64,000 bases of DNA from Bhargavaea beijingensis (lineage in GTDB: Bacteria; Bacillota; Bacilli; Bacillales_A; Planococcaceae), in contig NZ_FNAR01000002.1 in NCBI RefSeq assembly GCF_900101985.1, forward strand, positions 62,001 to 126,000, given 5' to 3'. Below the pieces are notes generated by a model, which did no database searches, had not been told where the DNA came from, and worked only from the letters and a program-made list of their open reading frames with translations. The position numbers were made by a program, and so were the translations under genes. Positions 8,471 to 16,108 of this stretch are shown here, piece by piece. Within the stretch, counting starts at the first letter, position 1. Each line of letters opens with the position of its first letter.

Positions 8471-8582
8471 GAAAACGGTCAGGACTCTGGTCGCTTACCG
8501 CGGGCCGGCGCCGAGCTCCACAGATGTGGGTGTCTCGACAGCCCGGTTTTTCCCGCAGGTTCTCCCGGCGTCCTGACCGTTT
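8471..8582 (+). other. Long-range hairpin upstream of the aldehyde dehydrogenase
   Basis: A perfect 13-bp outer stem pairs AAACGGTCAGGAC (8470-8482 region) with GTCCTGACCGTTT (about 8570-8582). It encloses about 86 bases with further potential stems (CCACA-GA-TGTGG; GGGTGTC-TC-GACAGCCC; GCGGG with CCCGC). There is no T-run after it, so it is not a standard terminator. It could be a leader RNA for the next gene, an RNA processing site, or a small mobile palindromic element. Confidence 0.5.
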
Positions 8583-8644
8583 GCTATATGGGAGTAAGAA
8601 CTCCATTGCAATGGATGAAAAGTAAAAGAAAGGGGACGAATGAG

Positions 8645-10093
8645 ATGAAGAAGATTCAAATGCTGATCGGCGGCCGGTGGGTTGGGGGAGAGGAAGACGA
8701 GTGGCTCCCGGTCATCAACCCGTCGGACGGAGAGCAGATTGCGGAAATTGTGAATGGAACAGCTGACCACGTCGATGAGGCGGTCCGTGCGGCGGAAGCC
8801 GCTTTTGAAAGCGAGGAGTGGCGGGCATGGAAGCCTCATGAGCGCGGCAACTTGCTCATTGAACTGGCACGGTACATAAGGGAAAACGCAGAGCACTTTG
8901 CGGAGCTGGAATGCCGCGACGTCGGCAAGCCGCTCACGCAAGCCCGGGCAGATGCGGAAGCCGCCGCCCGCTATTTTGAGTTTTACGGCGGCGCAGCCGA
9001 CAAAGTGATGGGCGACACGATCCCGATTGAAGACGGCCTGCTCAATGCGACCGTTCTGGAACCGGCCGGAGTCACCGCCCACATCATCCCGTGGAACTAC
9101 CCGCTTCAGATCATCGCACGAAGCGTCGGAGCGGCGATTGCGACAGGCAACGCCGTCGTCGTGAAAAGTGCGGAAGACACCCCGATGACCGCACACGCCC
9201 TCACCGAATGGTTCGCCGACTGCGGACTCCCGGCCGGCATCTACAACCATGTGACCGGACTCGGTTCCGGAGCGGGAGCGGCACTGTCCTCCCACACGAA
9301 GATCAACCACGTCACCTTCACCGGCTCAGTCGGCACCGGCATCTCCGTCATGCAGGCAGCCGCGAAAAACGTCGTCCCCGTCACACTCGAACTCGGCGGG
9401 AAGTCCCCGAACATCGTCTTCGCCGACGCAGACGAAGAGAAGGCACTCGACGGAGTAGTACGAGCGATCATCCAAAACGCCGGCCAGACGTGCTCGGCAG
9501 GATCCCGGCTGCTCGTGGAAGAATCATATAAAGAAGAATTCCTAGGCAAACTGAAGGCACGGTTCGAGTCGCTCGAAGTCGGCCGCGGCATGGACGACAA
9601 AGACATCGGCCCGATTCTAAATAAGCGCCAGTTCGACCAGATCATGCAACGAATCGAAGAAGCAAAAGCCCAGGGAAAATTGATCTCCGGCGGAGAAGCG
9701 GTGAAGGTCGAAGGCGGGGAAGGCGGCCACTACATCGCCCCGACCATCATCGACGGTCTAGATCCGGAATGCTCGATCGCCCAAGAAGAAATCTTCGGCC
9801 CTGTACTTTCGGTCTTCACTTTCAACACTCCACAAGAAGCCATCGAACTCGCCAACTCCACCGACTACGGCCTCGTCGCCGGTGTGTGGACGAAAGACAT
9901 CGACGTCGCCCACACCGTCGCCGCCCGCGTCAAAGCCGGCCAGGTGTTCATTAATAACTATGGAGCTGGAGGCGGTGTTCAGATGCCGTTTGGCGGATAT
10001 AAGAAGAGCGGGATTGGCAGGGAGAAAGGGTTTATTGCGCTGAGGAATTATGTGCAGGTTAAGAATATTGCGGTGAAGTTTGAATTGTCCTAG
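8645..10093 (+). CDS. Aldehyde dehydrogenase (betaine-aldehyde type)
   Basis: This 482-residue NAD(P)-dependent aldehyde dehydrogenase has Asn151 (IPWNYP), general base Glu249 (TLELGG) and nucleophile Cys283 (GQTCSAG). The ATG at 8645 is preferred over 8588 because AAAGGGGA precedes it and family N-termini begin here (MLIGGRWV). It lies on the same strand after the SDR but is separated by 200 bp holding a large hairpin. In the proposed pathway it would oxidise aldopantoate to 3,3-dimethylmalate. Betaine aldehyde or another aldehyde is an alternative. Confidence 0.85.
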   Translation: MKKIQMLIGGRWVGGEEDEWLPVINPSDGEQIAEIVNGTADHVDEAVRAAEAAFESEEWRAWKPHERGNLLIELARYIRENAEHFAELECRDVGKPLTQARADAEAAARYFEFYGGAADKVMGDTIPIEDGLLNATVLEPAGVTAHIIPWNYPLQIIARSVGAAIATGNAVVVKSAEDTPMTAHALTEWFADCGLPAGIYNHVTGLGSGAGAALSSHTKINHVTFTGSVGTGISVMQAAAKNVVPVTLELGGKSPNIVFADADEEKALDGVVRAIIQNAGQTCSAGSRLLVEESYKEEFLGKLKARFESLEVGRGMDDKDIGPILNKRQFDQIMQRIEEAKAQGKLISGGEAVKVEGGEGGHYIAPTIIDGLDPECSIAQEEIFGPVLSVFTFNTPQEAIELANSTDYGLVAGVWTKDIDVAHTVAARVKAGQVFINNYGAGGGVQMPFGGYKKSGIGREKGFIALRNYVQVKNIAVKFELS

Positions 10094-10145
10094 TCTATAT
10101 ATTTATCGCAGTATTAAAAGTGTAATGAGTGAAGAAAACAAAATA

Positions 10146-10190
10146 TAGCAACATGTCATTTGTAAAATGACATGTTGCTAGTTTACTTTC
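10146..10190. terminator. Bidirectional terminator at the left edge of the AT-rich island
   Basis: A perfect 16-bp stem, TAGCAACATGTCATTT (10146-10161) and its complement (10165-10180), has a 3-base loop. It lies between the convergent aldehyde dehydrogenase and PHP-ATPase genes. T-rich sequence follows on both strands. Confidence 0.85.
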
Positions 10191-10215
10191 TTCTTGATTG
10201 TCTTATGAATTTGAA

Positions 10216-12777
10216 CTAGATTTTATCAAGAATTGCAGAATAACTTTGAACTTTATTTTCAAAAGCATTTTCCCCTCCTTCTAAATGGACTAATATTAAT
10301 TTCATAACAGATTTATCACTCAAATAACCTTTTTTTCTAATTAATCCGTTTAGACCATTTGACTCTAAGACAATTACTTGCTCTGAATCAGCATTGGTTA
10401 CAATAGAAGAGTTGTGCGTCACTATAATGACTTGCCGATAATTTTTAATATTACGTAAACTCGCAACGAGATTATTATAAATATATTGATTGTCTAAGTT
10501 ATCTTCAGGTTGATCAATAATAAACGGTGTATTGTCTCCGCAATATTTACCATATTCAATGATTAGTGTCAATATTGCAACTACTTGTTGACCCAGCGAT
10601 AGGTGCTCAATATTATTAAAGTGAATAGGTAAGTTTTCAATTGAAGCTTTAGAGTTCACATTAAATTGGAGGGTATAATTATCCATTGATTCAACATATG
10701 TTGCAATACTTCTAATAATATTGTGTTTATACATACGAAGTATTTTTAATATCTCACTATAAAGGTCTTTTTCAGAAATACTATTGATATTTTGATATCC
10801 TGATCCGATACTCTTTATTGTTAACTCGTTGGATGTAAACTTTTTTATAGGCTCTATAGAGTTTAAATCATTGAATTTTCGGTTGAACAGTAAGCTTAAA
10901 AGAGTGAGGAAATCTATATGGTAGAGCACCCTATGTGTGTAATCAATGAAGTCACCAATTGTGAACATCGTATTTAATATTGGAGTGCTAGTATTAATAC
11001 CCTTAAATAAATCGTCTAAATAACGATAGTAGTTATCTGCTCTCGCTTCATATTTAATAGAAATGAGTTTGTTATGCATATTATTGAACGAGTCAATTTT
11101 GTCATTCGCATTTATTTTAAACCTTTCGAGTTCCTCACGTATGGCTACTAATGATGATTTTAGTGTTTTATTAAAGTCTCTGTTGGATGTGTTATAGAGA
11201 TTATTTATCTTTTCATCGAAAAAGCCCTTAGTTTCTCCTGCTTGGACTACTGACTTAATAAAATCACCAGTTTTACGGTTTTGAATCATATTCACTATGT
11301 TGTTTATTGAGTAATGCTTTTTATAGACACGGTGAAGAATATTTTCAGTTTCGTATTCTGATCCTAGCAACGTTATATTTTTGTTTTTGTCTACCTTAAA
11401 AAGATCGTACCAATTTTTGTTCAGTTTGATATTGTTCCCCTTAGGGGGTTGCCCCTTCTTGTCAAATGCAGCTTCAAGAAAAAAATCAGGATGGGATGTC
11501 GGTAATGCTTGATTTGCTTGTGGGATAAAACGAATAATAAATTCTTCATTGTTATAAGAAAAAAGAATAAAAATACTTGAGTAAAGAGAAATGAATTTCA
11601 AGGTATCTAAATCTTTTGCTTCATTAGTAAATACGGTATCCAAAATATTGAGAATAGTACTTTTTCCTGTTCCGCGGCCACCTATGATACAGTTTAAGTC
11701 CTTTGAAAAATCTACTATGAAGGATTCTTTACCGGTACCTTTTAAGAAACCTGTAGAACCAGGATTAAGTATAATTCCTTTTATATATGTATCAGTAGTC
11801 GTTGGTTTTACAGTGTAAACGCAAAACAAATGATTATTTATTGATTTTATAAGAGAATTAAAACTTATCTCGTTCATTTTTATCCAAGTATTTTGGATTC
11901 CTAATTTATTTATTGAATGAGCATCACTTTCAAAAAGATAGCAAACTTTATCATCTTTAAAATCTGGATGCGTTTTATTCTTCCAAGATTTTGAGGATAA
12001 ATTTGTGAGGCCTAATATTTTTAAATTTGTAGAAAAAAGATTTTTCTTGTATAAACCCGATCCTATTCCTTCGTATGTATTAACATGAGCAATATAACTT
12101 ATTCCGTTAAGAAGATTAATTTGGTTTATTATAGAAAAACTAGTCTCTATAGTTCCGGTCTCTTCAGTATATATATTGTCTTCGAGGAATTTTTCTACGT
12201 TCTCGTAATTTTCTTCATTAAAAATACCCACTACGTGAGTTTGATCAGAGCATGAAATCTCAACACCCAAAAAAAGATAGACAGGGATTTTCCCTTCTTT
12301 TTTTCCTTTTACATTTTTCGAGAAATAGTCTTCAAGGGCATATTTTAATTTATAATACCCTTTGATAGTATTGTGATCAGTGATAATAGCTATATTTATA
12401 TCCTCTTTGTAAAGTTTAAAAGCAATCATGCTGTAGGCCAAAAATTCTTTGAAGCTATCATATGGGGCACTTCTATCTTTTAAAATATCTTTATAAGATT
12501 CACCTGAAAACTCTCCGTTTTTAAACTTGTTTTGAATAATATTTTTTTCGTCATTATTAAACATAGAAATCTCTACGCAATAATCCAACATTTCGTACTC
12601 TGTCAACTGCTGATAACGCTTTCCTTCTATTAAATTATAATCATAAGACGCTGGGGTATGAAAATGTATTTCGGCTTTCTTTAGTTTACCGTATTTGCTT
12701 CTAGTACTCTCAATTTCTAGATAAGCGCTTAAGACGTCGCTTGTTGATGTTTTTAATTTTCTCAAAAAATAACCCAA
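10216..12777 (-). CDS. PHP-domain plus SMC-like ATPase (TrlF-like)
   Basis: This 853-residue fusion has an N-terminal PHP phosphoesterase domain: HFH at 38-40, TDHN at 133-136, GVEIS, AHVN and ESDAHS near 283-288. An ABC/SMC-type ATPase follows: Walker A GGRGTGKST 366-374, signature LSLGQQ 726-731, Walker B FIIDQPED 752-759, and H-loop THNS 787-790. The roughly 350 residues between Walker A and the signature include helical stretches. NCBI names such proteins TrlF family AAA-like ATPases; many are in accessory regions. Starts are TTG at 12777 or, with better AAAGG spacing, TTG at 12765. All catalytic motifs appear intact. It is strongly AT-rich. An antiphage role is inference. Confidence 0.85.
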   Translation of the reverse strand: MGYFLRKLKTSTSDVLSAYLEIESTRSKYGKLKKAEIHFHTPASYDYNLIEGKRYQQLTEYEMLDYCVEISMFNNDEKNIIQNKFKNGEFSGESYKDILKDRSAPYDSFKEFLAYSMIAFKLYKEDINIAIITDHNTIKGYYKLKYALEDYFSKNVKGKKEGKIPVYLFLGVEISCSDQTHVVGIFNEENYENVEKFLEDNIYTEETGTIETSFSIINQINLLNGISYIAHVNTYEGIGSGLYKKNLFSTNLKILGLTNLSSKSWKNKTHPDFKDDKVCYLFESDAHSINKLGIQNTWIKMNEISFNSLIKSINNHLFCVYTVKPTTTDTYIKGIILNPGSTGFLKGTGKESFIVDFSKDLNCIIGGRGTGKSTILNILDTVFTNEAKDLDTLKFISLYSSIFILFSYNNEEFIIRFIPQANQALPTSHPDFFLEAAFDKKGQPPKGNNIKLNKNWYDLFKVDKNKNITLLGSEYETENILHRVYKKHYSINNIVNMIQNRKTGDFIKSVVQAGETKGFFDEKINNLYNTSNRDFNKTLKSSLVAIREELERFKINANDKIDSFNNMHNKLISIKYEARADNYYRYLDDLFKGINTSTPILNTMFTIGDFIDYTHRVLYHIDFLTLLSLLFNRKFNDLNSIEPIKKFTSNELTIKSIGSGYQNINSISEKDLYSEILKILRMYKHNIIRSIATYVESMDNYTLQFNVNSKASIENLPIHFNNIEHLSLGQQVVAILTLIIEYGKYCGDNTPFIIDQPEDNLDNQYIYNNLVASLRNIKNYRQVIIVTHNSSIVTNADSEQVIVLESNGLNGLIRKKGYLSDKSVMKLILVHLEGGENAFENKVQSYSAILDKI

Positions 12778-13060
12778 CCTTTAAAAAGGATATAAACATT
12801 TATATGTAATTATACATATGTTTTCCTGTTTAATATATAGTATACATATATATAGGTATTTAATAAATCCGGTTGAGTATTTTCTTTTTATAGTCTTACA
12901 ATGGATAGTAGACTCAATTGTTCATTGGTTTTGAGATGAAGAGAGCTACAAACTTGGTCATGCTTGTTGATGAAGGTAGGGGCGTTTTCTAAACTTTAGA
13001 CTTGTTGTAGGCGTAGGTGACCTGGAGTTTCCTGAATAAAACAACAAAGGGGGGAGCTAC
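12778..13060. other. AT-rich divergent intergenic region
   Basis: This 283-bp spacer separates the divergent PHP-ATPase and GHKL genes. It is very AT-rich, with TATATA-type runs near 12830-12860 that could hold promoters for both genes. I see no RNA gene, repeat array or clear operator. Confidence 0.4.
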
Positions 13061-14083
13061 TTGATAGTTGTGAAAGAAATGAAATACGAGAATATGCTAA
13101 AAATGACTAACCATTTACGCTTGAAAGGATATTATTTAAATGATGATGAAGATTTAAAAATTACATTTGAACACTTAGAATTTATCGAACCGGCAGGCGC
13201 AATTGTGTTCTTAAATGCAATGGATAAAATAAAAGAATCTAAAACTCAGTATGAGATTGAACCTATTAATCATTTAAGGCAATCGCGTTCCGCAATTTCA
13301 TATGGTGAAACTATGGGGATTTTTCAGCTAATAGGTATTTCGGATGCTACCTCGCATACATCGGGTTCAACATATTTAGCGCCAACAAAAGTTGGAATAA
13401 GAGAAGTATATAGAGAATTAGATGAAAATGGGATTCCATTAGGGCTATACTTTGAACAAATTTCAGGGCGAATAGTTAATAAGGCTTTAGGACTCGTAGA
13501 ATATAATATAGAAGAAAAAATTAATGATTTATTTATTTTTGTTGTTAGGGAGATGGTAAGAAACATTTTTGATCATGCCCAAACACCTCACTATTACTAT
13601 GCATTACAAGCATATAAAACAACAAACTATGTAGAAGTAGTCATTGCAGATGTGGGTGTAGGATTACGAGCAACAGTACCATTTAGTGAGGAGGAGATAT
13701 GGCATGAGCAGAATACTGACGAAGAGGCAATAAAAAAGGCATTAATCCCTGGGTTATCCGCTTTTTCAAACCATTCCTACGCACCAGAAGAATATAAAAA
13801 CTCTGGTTTTGGACTAGCTTTAGTAAAAAGTATAATCCAGCGTACAGGAGGAATTTTTAGCATTGCATCTGGCACAAAGTCTATAACCTATGGCTCAGCC
13901 GAAAAAGTTGTTCAAGATTGCGATGTTAAAGGAACAATTGTTAGGATGAAAATAGGATTAGATAAACTCGGTAATGTTAACTTTGATGAAGTGCTGAAAG
14001 AGGCAGAAATTGAAGCTATAGGAGAAGGTTTCAAACAAGCACCATCAAATGCCTCAAAAACAGTTAAAAGTAAATACATATAA
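13061..14083 (+). CDS. STAS-like plus GHKL ATPase protein
   Basis: This 340-residue protein has an N-terminal part (about 1-75) resembling a STAS-like fold (LEFIEPAGAIVFLNA). A GHKL ATP-binding domain follows: N box EMVRNIFDHA (Glu164, Asn168), G1 box ADVGVGL (Asp197-Gly201), and G2 box SGFGLAL (248-254). There is no phospho-acceptor histidine domain, so it is not a typical sensor kinase. It starts at TTG 13061 after AAAGGGGGGAG. It is AT-rich like the divergent PHP-ATPase, and the two probably arrived together. Function is unknown; a sensor or effector partner in defence is one guess. Confidence 0.75.
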   Translation: MIVVKEMKYENMLKMTNHLRLKGYYLNDDEDLKITFEHLEFIEPAGAIVFLNAMDKIKESKTQYEIEPINHLRQSRSAISYGETMGIFQLIGISDATSHTSGSTYLAPTKVGIREVYRELDENGIPLGLYFEQISGRIVNKALGLVEYNIEEKINDLFIFVVREMVRNIFDHAQTPHYYYALQAYKTTNYVEVVIADVGVGLRATVPFSEEEIWHEQNTDEEAIKKALIPGLSAFSNHSYAPEEYKNSGFGLALVKSIIQRTGGIFSIASGTKSITYGSAEKVVQDCDVKGTIVRMKIGLDKLGNVNFDEVLKEAEIEAIGEGFKQAPSNASKTVKSKYI

Positions 14084-14173
14084 TCTTATTTAGAGACGAA
14101 CAGTTCCTTACTGGGAAGCCACTTGCTTAGTTTCAGGAACGCCGTTAGATCGTTGCTCTTCGGTTATACAAAT

Positions 14174-14208
14174 GGCTCCAAGCACAAAAGTGCATGGAGC
14201 CGTTTTTT
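14174..14208 (+). terminator. Rho-independent terminator after the GHKL gene
   Basis: The stem GGCTCCA-A-GCAC pairs with GTGC-A-TGGAGCC around an AAAA loop, followed by six Ts (14203-14208). It lies about 90 bp beyond the stop codon. Confidence 0.88.
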
Positions 14209-14270
14209 AATATATTTAAAACAATACGTGGAATCTAAGATACAGTCAAGTGCTTTAATGCTACCTCCAA

Positions 14271-15428
14271 TTACATCGCACTCCTAATAATCCCCATCAC
14301 CTCATCCAAATTAGGCTTACGTGGGTTCGTTGCTGCAGTTGCATCTTTCATCGCATTCGTAGCTAGCGTCTCGATATCTTCTTCTTTAGCTCCGAGTTCT
14401 GCAAAGCCGCTTGGGATGCCCAGGTCTTTGGCCATTTGTTCGATTTTCTCGATTCCTTTTTCGGCGGCTTCGCGTGTGCTTAGGCCGTCTACGTTTTCTC
14501 CCAAGGCAATCGCGATATCAGCAAAGCGTTCTTCTTTGGCGATCAGGTTGAATTTGCAGACGTGGGGGAGGAGAATTGCGTTGCATACGCCGTGCGGGTA
14601 GTTATAGAAGCCTCCGAATTGGTGGGCAATCGCATGGACGTAACCGAGGGAAGCGTTGTTGAAGGCCATGCCTGCGAGTGATTGGGCGAAGACCATCTGC
14701 TCGCGTGCTTCGATGTCTTTGCCGTTCGCCACTGCTTTCGGCAGGTACTGAGGGATAATTTGAATTGCTTGAATGGCGAGTGCATCTGTAATCGGTGTGG
14801 CTGCTGTGGATACATAGGCTTCAATGGCATGTGTCAGTGCATCCAAACCGGTGGCGGCTGTTAATGCGGGGGGCATGCCCACCATCAGGTCCGGGTCATT
14901 GATCGAAAGCGTTGGCGTGACGTGTTTGTCGACGATTGCCATCTTTACTTTGCGTGCGGAGTCTGTGATGATCGTGAATTTCGTGACTTCACTGCCTGTG
15001 CCGGCGGTTGTGTTGATCGCGATTAACGGGACCATCGGCTTTTCGGAAACGTCCACCCCTTCGTAATCGTGAATCCTACCTCCATTAGCGGCGACAATTC
15101 CAATCCCTTTGCCTGCATCGTGGGAGCTGCCGCCGCCAAGCGTTACGATGCTGTCGCAGTTTTCGGAGTGGTATGCGTCCAATCCTTCTTCCACGTTTTT
15201 ATCGGTGGGGTTTGGCTCTGCCTTCGGGAAAATCGAAACTTCTACACCAGCCGCCCGTATGATACCTGCTATGTTTTCCGAAATACCCAGATTGTGCAAT
15301 CCGGCATCCGTGACCAACAATGCTTTCTTTGCGCCGAGACCTGCTAATCGGGTGCCTGCTTCATTTACGGAACCTTGTCCGAACAAGTTGACCGACGGCA
15401 TGTAAAACGCGCTTTGTTTGTTTGTCAT
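14271..15428 (-). CDS. Fe-dependent alcohol dehydrogenase, NAD methanol dehydrogenase-like
   Basis: This 385-residue type III alcohol dehydrogenase has the NAD-binding GGGSSHDAGK, NTTAGTGSE and the metal-binding histidines of HAIEAY, HAIAHQ and PHGVCN. Segments such as SAFYMPSVNLFG, RAAGVEVSIFPKAEPNP and DKHVTPTLSINDP closely match my memory of NAD-dependent methanol dehydrogenase of Bacillus methanolicus. Family members oxidise short primary alcohols, and methanol activity varies. The ATG at 15428 follows AGGAGG and gives the family N-terminus MTNKQSAF. No other methylotrophy genes are in the window. Confidence 0.85.
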   Translation of the reverse strand: MTNKQSAFYMPSVNLFGQGSVNEAGTRLAGLGAKKALLVTDAGLHNLGISENIAGIIRAAGVEVSIFPKAEPNPTDKNVEEGLDAYHSENCDSIVTLGGGSSHDAGKGIGIVAANGGRIHDYEGVDVSEKPMVPLIAINTTAGTGSEVTKFTIITDSARKVKMAIVDKHVTPTLSINDPDLMVGMPPALTAATGLDALTHAIEAYVSTAATPITDALAIQAIQIIPQYLPKAVANGKDIEAREQMVFAQSLAGMAFNNASLGYVHAIAHQFGGFYNYPHGVCNAILLPHVCKFNLIAKEERFADIAIALGENVDGLSTREAAEKGIEKIEQMAKDLGIPSGFAELGAKEEDIETLATNAMKDATAATNPRKPNLDEVMGIIRSAM

Positions 15429-15543
15429 GTGAAAACCTCCTGTTTTTTGGATGCCACGGATTTTCAGCAGCATCGTGTGATGTCCCCCTGTATTTTTATC
15501 AATTATCCTTCTTTGTATACCGACGGTTAAGGAGATGTTTATT

Positions 15544-16014
15544 GTGGAAATCAACATACCAGGAAGAGGAAAACCCTTCATTGAAAATTTGTTGTTGGAC
15601 TATAACGGAACGATTGCTTGTGATGGTGAGGTGATCGCATCCATAAAAGAGAAAATCGGGGAGGTCAAGAAAAAAGGGATCAGCGTGCATGTCGTGACTG
15701 CAGATACCCATGGCACCGTAAGAAAACAATGTGCCGATCTGCCTGCGGACATACGGATATTTGATCACTCAAATGCTGCGGAAAATAAAAGAGAAATTGC
15801 GGAGGAACTCGGAGCGGAGCATTGTGTATGCATCGGGAATGGATGGAACGACGGGCTGATGTTTGAAGCCTGCAGCATCTCGATAATTGTCATAGGTGAT
15901 GAAGGATGTTCTGCACAATCCTTACTGAAAGCTGACATTGTATGTAAAGACATTCACGATGCTTTTGACTTGATTTTGAAACCAAACAGGCTCATTGCCA
16001 CACTGCGGGGATAA
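15544..16014 (+). CDS. Small HAD-family protein resembling the P-type ATPase P domain
   Basis: This 156-residue protein has HAD motif I-like LLDYNGTIACDG, in which the second Asp of DxD is replaced by Asn. A motif II-like VVTAD and motif IV-like GNGWND also occur. The layout resembles stand-alone soluble P domains of P-type ATPases. The GTG at 15544 is preferred because AAGGAG lies nine bases upstream, whereas the ATG at 15535 directly abuts it. A phosphatase role is possible, but the altered motif I makes activity uncertain. It is divergent from the alcohol dehydrogenase gene. Confidence 0.65.
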   Translation: MEINIPGRGKPFIENLLLDYNGTIACDGEVIASIKEKIGEVKKKGISVHVVTADTHGTVRKQCADLPADIRIFDHSNAAENKREIAEELGAEHCVCIGNGWNDGLMFEACSISIIVIGDEGCSAQSLLKADIVCKDIHDAFDLILKPNRLIATLRG

Positions 16015-16050
16015 ACATGCTTCGTTTTTTGATCGCATGGGTCCACAAAG

Positions 16051-16100
16051 AAGCTCCCCTCGAAACTGTTACCACCAGCTTCGAGGGGAGCTTTTCTTTA
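16051..16100. terminator. Bidirectional terminator between HAD gene and permease
   Basis: AAGCTCCCCTCGAA (16051-16064) pairs with TTCGAGGGGAGCTT (16080-16093), followed by TTCTTTATT. It lies between convergent genes. Confidence 0.88.
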
Positions 16101-16108
16101 TTCTCTGA

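Noticed and set aside
8471-8582. T-box leader for the aldehyde dehydrogenase
   Set aside because: An ACCGCGG string is present but there is no T-box consensus (AGGGTGGAACCGCG) or specifier stem.
10094-14270. Integrase or attachment-site flanks of the AT-rich island
   Set aside because: No recombinase, tRNA gene or clear direct repeat is seen at either edge, so the mode of acquisition is left open.
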